48,290 nt of DNA from DAOUFU01 sp034429275 (GTDB lineage Bacteria > Chloroflexota > Anaerolineae > Aggregatilineales > Aggregatilineaceae). Shown here piece after piece: positions 25,398 to 32,702 of the stretch (position 1 is the first letter of the stretch; each line of letters begins with the position of its first letter). Made by a program: the position numbers and the translations under genes. The notes beneath the pieces are model-generated. The model saw only the letters and a program-made list of their open reading frames with translations. It did no database searches and was not told the DNA's origin. The stretch covers positions 1 to 48,290 of the forward strand of contig DAOUFU010000011.1 of the NCBI GenBank assembly GCA_034429275.1. The letters run 5' to 3'.

Positions 25398-26525
25398 ATG
25401 CTTGCACAAACGCCTCCGATGGGTTGGAACAGCTGGAATACCTTTGGCGCACACATTCACGAGGACCTGATCCGCGAGACCATCGACATCTTCGTCAACG
25501 AAGGGTACCGCGATGCCGGTTACAACTACGTGGTGATCGATGATCTGTGGGAAGCGGACGAGCGCGTCAACGGGCGGCTGACCTGGGATACCACCAAGTT
25601 CCCTCACGGGATCAAGCCGCTGGCCGACTATGCCCACTCCAAAGGGCTGAAGTTCGGCATTTATTCCTGTGCGGGCACTCACACCTGTGGCAACAAGCCC
25701 GCCAGTTTCAACTATGAGGAAATTGACGCGCAAACCTTCGCCGAATGGGAAGTGGACTTCCTCAAGTACGATTACTGCCATGTCCCGGCGGGTGCGTGCG
25801 GACCCAGGTTGTTCCAGCGCATGGGCCAGGCCCTGCGCGCGACAGGCCGCGAGATTCTCTTCAGCGTGTGCGAATGGGGCGCCAACAAACCGTGGGAATG
25901 GGGCGCAAGCGTGGGCGCGCACATGTGGCGCACCACCGGCGACATCAACGACTCGTGGGAATCTATCGTCGATGGAGGCTTTCGCCAGCAGGCTCCGCTC
26001 CACCCATACGCCGGCCCAGGGCACTGGAACGACCCCGATATGATGGTGGTGGGCATGTACGGCAAAGGCAATGTCGCGCGCGGTGGCTGTACCGACGCCG
26101 AATACCGCAGCCACTTTGCGTTGTGGTGCCTGCTCGCCTCGCCGCTCATGATTGGCTGCGATGTGCGCAACACCAACGATTTCACACACAATCTGCTGCT
26201 CAACCGCGACCTGATCGCCATCAACCAGGACCCGCTGGGCCGCCAGGGCTACCGGGTCGGCTATAACAGCTATGCGGATGAAATCGCCGAAGTGTGGGCC
26301 AAACCACTGCTTGATGGCTCGATTGCGGTCGGCTTGTTCAATCTCGGCAAGCGCCCGCAGCGCGTGGTCGGCATCGGCTGGGAAGAACTGGGCCTGCACG
26401 ATCGCCGCCCGTGCAAGGTGCGCAACCTGCTCACCGGCGAAGAGATGGGCATCTGCGAACGCGAGTTCTCCACCCGGCTGGATGAGCACGACTGCCTGGT
26501 AATCAAGCTGACACCCCAGCCGTAG
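25398..26525 (+). CDS. Glycoside hydrolase family 27 (alpha-galactosidase-like)
   Basis: A 375-residue GH27 enzyme, expected to release terminal alpha-galactose (or alpha-N-acetylgalactosamine or beta-arabinopyranose). The N-terminus TPPMGWNSWNTFG is diagnostic. The nucleophile is Asp125 in FLKYDYCH and the acid/base is Asp182 in WRTTGDIND. GHWNDPDMMVVGM and INQDPLGRQG complete the family pattern, and a short beta-sandwich follows. There is no signal peptide, so it acts on imported oligosaccharides. The frame is open far upstream, but that part overlaps the M42 gene; the ATG at 25398 has an AAAGGA site. Confidence 0.95.
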   Translation: MLAQTPPMGWNSWNTFGAHIHEDLIRETIDIFVNEGYRDAGYNYVVIDDLWEADERVNGRLTWDTTKFPHGIKPLADYAHSKGLKFGIYSCAGTHTCGNKPASFNYEEIDAQTFAEWEVDFLKYDYCHVPAGACGPRLFQRMGQALRATGREILFSVCEWGANKPWEWGASVGAHMWRTTGDINDSWESIVDGGFRQQAPLHPYAGPGHWNDPDMMVVGMYGKGNVARGGCTDAEYRSHFALWCLLASPLMIGCDVRNTNDFTHNLLLNRDLIAINQDPLGRQGYRVGYNSYADEIAEVWAKPLLDGSIAVGLFNLGKRPQRVVGIGWEELGLHDRRPCKVRNLLTGEEMGICEREFSTRLDEHDCLVIKLTPQP

Positions 26526-26569
26526 GGCCGACACATTCTCTCTTGAGCGCTTAACGCAAGGATGGACCT

Positions 26570-27565
26570 GTGAACGAACTGATCAAGACTCTAGCCGAAG
26601 CCTGGGGACCACCCGGCTTCGAGCACCAGGTACGCAACCTGATTCGCGCCGAGATCGAGGGCGTAGCCGATGAGGTGCGGGTCGATTCGCTCGGCAATCT
26701 GATCTGCCGGATCGGCGACGGCCCGCAACGCATCCTGATCGCCGCCCACATGGACGAAATCGGGCTGATCGTCAGCCACATCGACCGCCAGGGATACGCC
26801 CGCTTTGCCCCCATCGGTGGGCTGTTCCCGGCCACTCTGTTGGGCGCGCGCGTCCGCTTCGAGAACGGCGTGATCGGAACCATCGGCGTTGAGCACCAGT
26901 TCACCAAGCGCCGCGAACTGCCTACCGCCAACGGCTTCTACATCGACATCAGCACCGGCGCAGGCGAGAATGCGCCGGTGGGTGTTGGCGACGCAGGCGC
27001 ATTTGTGGGCGATACGTTCGTGCGCGGCCAGCGTGTGATCGGCAAGAGCCTGGATGACCGCCTGGGTTGCGCCATCCTGGTGGATGTCATGCGCCGCATC
27101 AAAACAGCGGGCACACCCCACAGTATCTATTGTGTGTTCACCGTGCAGGAAGAAGTCGGCACGCGCGGCGCTGGCCCGGCGGCTTACGGCATTGATCCGC
27201 ACCTGGCGCTGGCAGTGGATGTGACACCGAGCGGCGACTCGCCCCACACCAAGCCCGTAGCGATCACGCTGGGCGGCGGCGCGGCCATCAAAGCGCGCGA
27301 TACCGGGCTGATCGTCCCCATGCCGGTTCGCAGCCTGCTGACCCGCTGCGCGGAATCCAACAACATCCCGTACCAGATCGAGGTGATGGAACTGGGCAGC
27401 ACAGATGGCGAGATGATCCAGGTAGTGCGGTCCGGCGTGCCAACGGGCGCGCTCAGCGTGCCGGTGCGCGGAGTCCACACACCGAGCGAAACCGCCGACC
27501 TGGGTGACGTGGCCGCCGTGCGCGATCTGCTGGTGGCGCTGCTGAGCGGGCCGATTGCGTTGTGA
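26570..27565 (+). CDS. M42 family metallopeptidase, third of three paralogues
   Basis: A 331-residue M42 peptidase, the most compact of the three. AAHMDEIGLIV (His60), KSLDDRLGCA, VQEEVGTRGAG, AVDVTPSGDS and GVHTPSETADL supply the complete set of metal ligands and the general base. It starts at a GTG (26570) with AAGGAT upstream and is separated from the second paralogue by the GH27 gene. The next gene begins 10 bases after its stop. Confidence 0.93.
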   Translation: MNELIKTLAEAWGPPGFEHQVRNLIRAEIEGVADEVRVDSLGNLICRIGDGPQRILIAAHMDEIGLIVSHIDRQGYARFAPIGGLFPATLLGARVRFENGVIGTIGVEHQFTKRRELPTANGFYIDISTGAGENAPVGVGDAGAFVGDTFVRGQRVIGKSLDDRLGCAILVDVMRRIKTAGTPHSIYCVFTVQEEVGTRGAGPAAYGIDPHLALAVDVTPSGDSPHTKPVAITLGGGAAIKARDTGLIVPMPVRSLLTRCAESNNIPYQIEVMELGSTDGEMIQVVRSGVPTGALSVPVRGVHTPSETADLGDVAAVRDLLVALLSGPIAL

Positions 27566-27575
27566 GGCAGCCGTC

Positions 27576-27947
27576 ATGACCGAGACAGAGGGTTTTGTCC
27601 CCCAGTCCGTCAAGCCAACCATCGCCTTCGAGGTGCTGGATCAGGTCGATATCCGCGTGGGAACCATCGAGCAGGTGCTCGATGTGGCAAAATCCAACAA
27701 GCTCATGAAGCTGATCGTCAACTTTGGCGATCACACCCGCACGATCCTGGCCGGGATCAAGGGTGAGCGCGAGAACCCGCGCGAGATTGAGGGGAAACAA
27801 GCGCTGTTCGTCGTCAACCTTGCGCCACGCCAGATGGCAGGCGAAGTTTCCGAAGGAATGCTGTTCGACCTCGGCTATGCCGACGGCGTGCAGCCGGCGC
27901 TGGCCATGCCTGAACGGCCCGTACCCAACGGGACGCGCGCAGGCTAG
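27576..27947 (+). CDS. CsaA-like tRNA-binding domain protein
   Basis: A 123-residue protein consisting of a single tRNA-binding OB-fold like CsaA or the C-terminal domain of methionyl-tRNA synthetase. Typical stretches are VDIRVGTIEQVLDV, KLMKLIVNFGDHTRTILAGI, GKQALFVVNLAPRQMAGE and SEGMLFDL. Such proteins bind tRNA or act as chaperones. It follows the third M42 gene after 10 bases. Its stop codon shares the sequence CTAG with the stop of a small convergent ORF. Confidence 0.9.
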   Translation: MTETEGFVPQSVKPTIAFEVLDQVDIRVGTIEQVLDVAKSNKLMKLIVNFGDHTRTILAGIKGERENPREIEGKQALFVVNLAPRQMAGEVSEGMLFDLGYADGVQPALAMPERPVPNGTRAG

Positions 27948-28054
27948 CCGAACCAGTGCACCAGCGCCAGCGCGATGGCCAGGGGAATCAGCGCGGCCAG
28001 AATCAGCAGCAGGGCCTCGACCGTCCGCGGTAGTTTTTTGGATTTGGCGGGCAT
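27944..28054 (-). CDS. Small single-helix membrane protein (36 residues)
   Basis: A short ORF encoding MPAKSKKLPRTVEALL followed by one hydrophobic helix ending in LVHWFG. The basic N-terminus and single helix look like a genuine small membrane protein, and GGGGTGAG precedes the ATG. It lies downstream of thrS, beyond the hairpin at 28073, and overlaps the stop codon of the convergent tRNA-binding gene. Function unknown. Confidence 0.5.
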   Translation of the reverse strand: MPAKSKKLPRTVEALLLILAALIPLAIALALVHWFG

Positions 28055-28072
28055 ATCTCACCCCAGGTCAAC

Positions 28073-28103
28073 AACGCCCCCATGCAGGCTGCACGGGGGC
28101 GTT
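28073..28103 (-). terminator. Hairpin after thrS, possible terminator
   Basis: A perfect 9-bp outer stem (AACGCCCCC at 28073-28081 with GGGGGCGTT at 28095-28103) with an inner GCAG/CTGC pairing. On the minus strand it is followed by GTTGACC, a weak T-tract. It may end thrS transcripts or only attenuate readthrough into the small ORF. Confidence 0.5.
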
Positions 28104-28139
28104 TCCATGATGCGTTGAACGAAAGACAACCGATCCTCG

Positions 28140-29939
28140 TCAGGACAGCTCAAGCGCCTTCGAATCCACGATCCGCCTGGCGTGCGCGATGAAATCCGCG
28201 ACAGGCATCGCGCCCAGGTCTTCACCGCTGCGCAGCCGTACGCTGACCGCCCCTTGCTCGATATCGCGATCCCCGGCGATCAACATCCAGGGGATTTTAA
28301 GCTGCGAGGCATTGCGAATCTTCGCGCCCATGCGGTTGTTCGAGTCGTCGATCTGCACGCGGAACCCTTCGGCGCGCAGTTGGTCGGCCAGGGTTCGCAT
28401 ATAGTCCAGGTGACGATCCGCGATAGGGATCAACACCATCTGGATTGGGGACAACCACGCCGGGAACGCCCCCGCATAGTGCTCGATCAGCACGGCGACA
28501 AAGCGTTCGAGGCTACCATACAGCGCGCGGTGAATCATGATGGGCTGGTGGCGCTCGTTGTCTTCGCCGATGTATTCCAGTTCGAACCGGGCCGGCAGGT
28601 TGTAGTCTACCTGCACCGTGCTGATCTGCCACTCGCGCTTCAGCGCATCGCGCACGATAAAGTCGAGCTTGGGGCCATAAAAGGCGGCTTCGCCTTCCTC
28701 CACCGTGTAGGTCAGCCCGCGTTTGTCGGCAGCGGCGATAATGGCGCGCGCGGCCTGGTCCCAGATCGCGTCGTCGCCCACATATTTATCGCTCTGCGGG
28801 TCGCGGATGCCCACCCGCGCGCGGTAATCCGTCAGGCCCAGGCTGTTGAAGATGAATTCGACCAGGTCCACAACCTTCAGGAATTCGTCTTCAAGCTGTT
28901 CGGGGGTGCAGAAGATGTGCGCATCATCCTGGGTGAAACCGCGAACACGCGTCAGGCCGTGGAGTTCGCCCGATTTCTCGTAACGGTAGACCGTGCCAAA
29001 CTCAGCCATGCGGATCGGCAGGTCGCGGTACGAGTGCAGTTCATCCTTGAAGATATGGATGTGGTGCGGGCAGTTCATCGGCTTGAGCATGAACAGGTCG
29101 CCCTCGACCTCAAACGGCGAGTATTGGCTGTCCTTGTAGTAGGGGTAGTGTCCTGACCGCTCATAGAGCGCCACGCGCGCAATATGCGGCGTGATGACCG
29201 GTTCGTACCCGCGCGAAATCTGCACCTCGCGCAGGAAGCGCTCCAACAGATCGCGCAGCACCGCGCCGTTGGGCTTCCACAGGGGCAGTCCCTTGCCCAC
29301 CAACTGGTTGAATGTGAACAATCCGAGCGCCTGCCCAATCGTCCGATGATCGCGCTTGCGGGCTTCTTCGAGCAGGTGCAGGTATTCTTCAAGCTGCTGG
29401 GTCGTCTCCCAGGCCGTGCCGTAAATGCGCGTGAGCATCTCGCGATTTTCGTCGCCGCGCCAGTAGGCCCCAGCGGGCGCTTTGAACGTGATGCTGAGCG
29501 CGTCGGGGTTGATCTCGCGCGTGTTGGCGACATGCGGCCCCCGGCACAGGTCCTCGAAGGTATCCTGCGTGTACGTGCTGATCACCACCGCGTCGCTGGT
29601 TTTTTCACCATATTCATCCACGCCGCCCTGTTCCAGCCCGTCGATCAACTCCAGCTTATACGGCTGGTCGCGGAACAGCGCGCGCGCTTCGTCGGCACTG
29701 ACCTCTTTTCGCTTGAAGTCGTGCCCCTCGCGGATGATGGCGCGCATCCGGGCTTCGATCTCCTGCAGGTCCTGGTCCGTCAAAGGGCGGGGCAGGTCGA
29801 AGTCATAGTAAAAGCCATCCTCAATGGGCGGGCCGATGGCGATCTTCGCTTCGGGGAACTTTTCCAGCACTGCCTGCGCCATGACGTGCGCCGCCGAATG
29901 CCGGATTTTGTACAATTGGCTGTCCTGATAACGTTCCAT
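28140..29939 (-). CDS. thrS: Threonyl-tRNA synthetase lacking the TGS domain
   Basis: A 599-residue class II synthetase that charges tRNA-Thr. It begins almost directly with the editing domain (His14 and His18 in HSAAHVM, Cys132 and His136 in LCRGPHV); the N-terminal TGS domain of about 60 residues found in most bacterial ThrRS is absent. The catalytic core follows with MNCPHH (zinc ligand Cys290), RMAEFGTVYRYEKSGELHGL, TQDDAHIF and MIHRALYGSLERF, then the anticodon-binding domain (about 500-599). The ATG at 29939 follows GAGGAG at a long spacing. It lies in the transcription unit that begins with the threonine T-box at about 31065. Confidence 0.96.
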   Translation of the reverse strand: MERYQDSQLYKIRHSAAHVMAQAVLEKFPEAKIAIGPPIEDGFYYDFDLPRPLTDQDLQEIEARMRAIIREGHDFKRKEVSADEARALFRDQPYKLELIDGLEQGGVDEYGEKTSDAVVISTYTQDTFEDLCRGPHVANTREINPDALSITFKAPAGAYWRGDENREMLTRIYGTAWETTQQLEEYLHLLEEARKRDHRTIGQALGLFTFNQLVGKGLPLWKPNGAVLRDLLERFLREVQISRGYEPVITPHIARVALYERSGHYPYYKDSQYSPFEVEGDLFMLKPMNCPHHIHIFKDELHSYRDLPIRMAEFGTVYRYEKSGELHGLTRVRGFTQDDAHIFCTPEQLEDEFLKVVDLVEFIFNSLGLTDYRARVGIRDPQSDKYVGDDAIWDQAARAIIAAADKRGLTYTVEEGEAAFYGPKLDFIVRDALKREWQISTVQVDYNLPARFELEYIGEDNERHQPIMIHRALYGSLERFVAVLIEHYAGAFPAWLSPIQMVLIPIADRHLDYMRTLADQLRAEGFRVQIDDSNNRMGAKIRNASQLKIPWMLIAGDRDIEQGAVSVRLRSGEDLGAMPVADFIAHARRIVDSKALELS

Positions 29940-30230
29940 GATCGGGTATGTGCTCCTCAGGGGTGCAGATGAAGGCCAGGGCGCACGCCGCACCCACGAA
30001 CCGGTGCGCTGGCCGATTGTATGCGTGACCTGCCGGGGATGATCGGGGGAAAGTCTGCGTTAGGACATAGTGACATTCGCCCGCGCACAGGGCGCAAATC
30101 TCGCCGGGTTCGAATGTCCACACGGCCTATTCCCGACCGCCACCTCAGCACGTCCTTCCGGCGCGGCGGTGCGACTGAGCACACCTCGCCGGGGGCGCGG
30201 ACGGTGGCGCGGACTGACGCAGACTATTCG
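29940..30230 (-). other. Non-coding spacer before thrS
   Basis: About 290 bases with no convincing gene, second T-box or clear promoter. The short frames here overlap one another and show no family resemblance; they may be decayed coding sequence or an untranslated stretch of the thrS transcript. Confidence 0.4.
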
Positions 30231-30293
30231 CTACCACCGCCGCCCGACTGACCGGAGCGATTTGTTCAGTTCACCAGTAGGGGGATCGCTCAT
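30231..30293 (-). CDS. Possible 20-residue ORF between the T-box gene and thrS
   Basis: MSDPPTGELNKSLRSVGRRW on the minus strand, with a strong AAGGAG six bases before its ATG and 22 bases after the preceding stop. The ribosome-binding site is better than that of thrS itself. It is not rich in threonine, so it is not an obvious leader peptide. It may be a small protein, the beginning of a decayed gene, or chance. Confidence 0.3.
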   Translation of the reverse strand: MSDPPTGELNKSLRSVGRRW

Positions 30294-30315
30294 GGGCGGC
30301 TCCTTGTCTCAACAC

Positions 30316-30714
30316 TCATCCGGGCATACTGGGATGCATCAGCGCAGACGTGAGCAGTGTGGCGGGAACGCTTGCGCGTTCTGATTCGGCATCCGGGCTG
30401 CATTCAGCGAACACGCTCTCAAACACGCCGAGCGCCATCAGGTTATCGACCACATCCTCGATGATCTCCGGTGTGAGTTCCTCGACGATGACATGCGCCA
30501 TTTCCATCGCCAGGAATTGGCGGGGGGCAAGCGCAGGTGTATTGCGCGCCACTTCCAGGCTGAGCGCAAGTTCTTGCTGAACATGGGCCAGTGTCACAAA
30601 ATGCGCCTGCCACAACCTGCCATCTTCCATTTCGGCCAGAACATCGGCACTGTCAGTTTTGGGATCAAAGCCAATCTCAGGCTCAGAGTCGATCCAGACA
30701 CGTTTGATAAGCAC
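30316..30714 (-). CDS. Unknown 132-residue protein under threonine T-box control
   Basis: A 132-residue, acidic, soluble protein starting at a GTG (30714) about 60 bases after the T-box terminator. The N-terminal half (VWIDSEPEIGFDPKTDSADV, MEDGRLWQAHFVTL) looks beta-rich and compact; the C-terminal part (about 65-115, PRQFLAMEMAHVIVEELTPE) is helical. I do not recognise the family. GAGG lies 11 bases upstream. It is the first gene behind the T-box, ahead of thrS, so its expression should rise when charged tRNA-Thr is scarce. A role in threonine supply or translation is inferred only from this position. Confidence 0.72.
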   Translation of the reverse strand: MLIKRVWIDSEPEIGFDPKTDSADVLAEMEDGRLWQAHFVTLAHVQQELALSLEVARNTPALAPRQFLAMEMAHVIVEELTPEIIEDVVDNLMALGVFESVFAECSPDAESERASVPATLLTSALMHPSMPG

Positions 30715-30771
30715 GGTTTTCTTTGCCTCGCCCGTTATTTGCTTTCTCCCATACTACACCTTTTTGCCCCC

Positions 30772-30811
30772 CAAATTAAAGACCTCCGCCCAAAATTGGG
30801 GCGAAGGTCCT
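30772..30811 (-). terminator. T-box regulated intrinsic terminator
   Basis: An 11-bp stem (GACCTTCGCCC with GGGCGGAGGTC, one G-U pair) with loop CAATTTT, followed by TTTAATTT on the minus strand. It comes directly after the T-box sequence and is the switch element of the leader. Confidence 0.85.
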
Positions 30812-31065
30812 ATAAGGCCACGCGGTTCCACCCAAATTTCGACAGTCGCGCTCCCTCTGGGCAGCGCGCACTATCCTCTGGCAGCCGATAACGGGGCTAA
30901 CCGTCCGCGCTTAATGAGCCAGCAGGCCGTTCTGCGCGGCGCTCACGGGTGGTCTTGGCCGGAGATCATTCACGCGGGCTTTCAGTCCGAGACCCACGCT
31001 CCCTGGGATGATGCAGCCCGGCTGCGGTCCCGTTCAACGCTTTGGCGGTGGATATGCTATTATGG
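30772..31065 (-). promoter_or_regulatory. T-box riboswitch, threonine-specific
   Basis: The minus strand carries the conserved T-box GGGTGGAACCGCG (30834-30822) just before the terminator. Upstream, Stem I can be folded by hand: ACGGG/CCCGT at the base, a specifier loop, GCCGG/CCGGC, ATCAT/ATGAT and a distal GCGTGGG/CCCGCGT helix. The 3' strand of the specifier loop reads CAAGACCA, placing the threonine codon ACC (30953-30951) followed by a purine. The T-box residue after TGG is A, which pairs with a U discriminator, as in many bacterial tRNA-Thr. The fold is my manual pairing, but the T-box and terminator are unambiguous. Confidence 0.88.
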
Positions 31066-31069
31066 TGAC

Positions 31070-31099
31070 AGCATAACTCAAGCCGCCACGCCATGTCAA
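31070..31099 (-). promoter_or_regulatory. Promoter of the T-box operon
   Basis: On the minus strand, TTGACA (31099-31094) and TATGCT (31075-31070) are separated by 18 bases, placing the transcription start near 31063, just before Stem I. It lies 22 bases beyond the stop of the upstream secreted-protein gene. Confidence 0.7.
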
Positions 31100-31120
31100 G
31101 ACCCTGTGCGAACGCTGGTG

Positions 31121-32032
31121 CTATTCCACTTCCGGCGGAGTCAGCGTGATCGGTTCGTTAATGCCGGTCAGGTTGGTCGCTGTTGCCATCGTGGCCGAGA
31201 TCTTGGTAGTGGCCCCCTGGTAATTGATGGACGACTCGATCTCGATGTAGTCGGCGAACTGATGCGGCAGGTGATCGTCTTCACCAATCCACACGGTGAA
31301 CAGGTATACCGACCCCCCTGTTAACATCTGCCGGGTCATTTCCTCAGTGAAGCCCATCGCCTGGCCGTTGAATACCTCGATCATGTCTTCAAGTACACCA
31401 GAAGCTTCCAGGTTCGATGCGGTATATCCCACTTCGATCACACGCATCTTCTGGCCGTCGATGGTCATCGGCTCCAGTTCGCTGACGGTGTTCACTGCAC
31501 CCGGCTCGAACAGGTAATTCAGGCCATAGAGTTGGAAGAATGTCGGTTCGTTCAAGCCTTGATAAGCCGGACTTGCGTCATCTCCCAGCAGATCGGTATT
31601 CACCCACCCCGGCGCGATTTTTCCTGCCTGTCCGCCCTGCGGCAAGTTGCCCCCGCCAATGAGCGCATAGACAGTTGAGCCATCGATGAACATTTCCATG
31701 GTGACGTTGGTAGCGTCCGGTTCCATGTTGTTAGTCATAGTGACATCGAATGCTGCATGACCTCTGAATACGTCCTTTGGCGTCACCTCGCTGGTGACAG
31801 CCGCCTTATAGGTGAATTCGAGGGTTACACGGTAGGTTTCCAGGTTGGCAGTCACCTGGTAAAGCTGATCGGAATTCCCCGTGAAGCTGTCCAGACTCAA
31901 GAGGTTAAAATAAGCTTCTCGAACATACGCCAAAAGCTCATCGCTGGTGTCTGCATGTACTCGTGGTACATGCGGCGATCCACCAGCGAAGGCCAGAGCT
32001 GCGATCAGGAGCACCAAAATGATCCGGTTCAT
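31121..32032 (-). CDS. Secreted protein, possible LolA/LppX-like fold
   Basis: A 303-residue protein with a signal peptide (about 1-27, cut near VHADTS) and no lipobox cysteine. The rest is rich in alternating strands (YRVTLEFTYKAAVTSEVT, GHAAFDVTMTNNM, TNVTMEMFIDGSTVYALIG) and reads like the half-barrel of LolA/LppX-type lipid-binding proteins; this is a resemblance of pattern, not a confirmed family. The start has AGAGGATA upstream, behind an AT-rich stretch (32060-32112) that probably holds its promoter. It lies directly upstream of the T-box promoter. Confidence 0.75.
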   Translation of the reverse strand: MNRIILVLLIAALAFAGGSPHVPRVHADTSDELLAYVREAYFNLLSLDSFTGNSDQLYQVTANLETYRVTLEFTYKAAVTSEVTPKDVFRGHAAFDVTMTNNMEPDATNVTMEMFIDGSTVYALIGGGNLPQGGQAGKIAPGWVNTDLLGDDASPAYQGLNEPTFFQLYGLNYLFEPGAVNTVSELEPMTIDGQKMRVIEVGYTASNLEASGVLEDMIEVFNGQAMGFTEEMTRQMLTGGSVYLFTVWIGEDDHLPHQFADYIEIESSINYQGATTKISATMATATNLTGINEPITLTPPEVE

Positions 32033-32217
32033 GCAAAGTATCCTCTAGGGTGAAGCACCCATCTCACATCTTCTATAAATATTATTCTTATCACATTAAC
32101 ATAATATAATGCAAATCGCTTCATGGGTTGCCCTTCGCCGGGTAATCGGCTAGAGTGGAAGGGTCATTGTGTGTCAACCATGCCCGGCATCCAGGGCATG
32201 GCGGGGGGAAGAGCCGA

Positions 32218-32469
32218 ATGGCAGCCTGTTTGTTTTATGGTCCGGTGTTGTTTGGCTTGTTGATCGTGTATCTTGGGCTGCGCATCGCCCTGGGCGACCG
32301 GGACAACGTGTGGGCACGCTACGCCGATGCTATGCGCCAGCGCGGGCAGCCGGTCGAACGCACGCCCCAATGGGACCGACGTATGCAACGGCTGGGGTTG
32401 GCGCTGGCGATCTTGCTGGGCGGTGGACTGTTGGCGCTTTCGCTGGTCAATTATTGGCTGAATTTCTGA
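32218..32469 (+). CDS. Small membrane protein, two predicted helices
   Basis: An 83-residue protein with two hydrophobic helices (about 3-22 and 58-80) and a charged loop between them (RDNVWARYADAMRQRGQPVE). Function unknown. The frame is open to 32155, but the ATG at 32218 has GGGGGAAG in place and begins at the first helix. A possible -10 element, TAGAGT, lies at 32151-32156. Confidence 0.65.
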   Translation: MAACLFYGPVLFGLLIVYLGLRIALGDRDNVWARYADAMRQRGQPVERTPQWDRRMQRLGLALAILLGGGLLALSLVNYWLNF

Positions 32470-32569
32470 TCCCGCGGTAGAGAACTGCCGCTGACGCCCA
32501 ACCCGGGACAGCATCCATCGCCCACCCTACGCCCTCCTGACCTGCCTTGCACATCGCGATCCCGCGTGC

Positions 32570-32575
32570 TACACT
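32570..32575 (+). promoter_or_regulatory. Putative extended -10 element upstream of the first GH-A gene
   Basis: TGCTACACT fits an extended -10 (TGnTAnAnT). It lies about 130 bases before the start at 32703, so the leader would be fairly long; the gap 32470-32702 shows nothing else clear. Confidence 0.35.
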
Positions 32576-32702
32576 ACCGGCGATTCGCCGGGAAAACCGG
32601 CCATCGAGGAAACAGCGTGCTTTCAAGTGTATGATGCTTGTGGGCGCGCTCTATCTTTCAGATTCGCCCGCTCATTGCGATAAAAGCTGTGGGAGGATGG
32701 TT

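Noticed and set aside
28182..29972. Two long plus-strand frames opposite thrS
   Set aside because: ThrRS accounts for the whole stretch; the plus-strand peptides show no recognisable domains.
30100..30120. GGGTTCGAAT, resembling a tRNA T-loop
   Set aside because: The flanking bases cannot form the T-stem and no acceptor or anticodon stem lies at the right distance.
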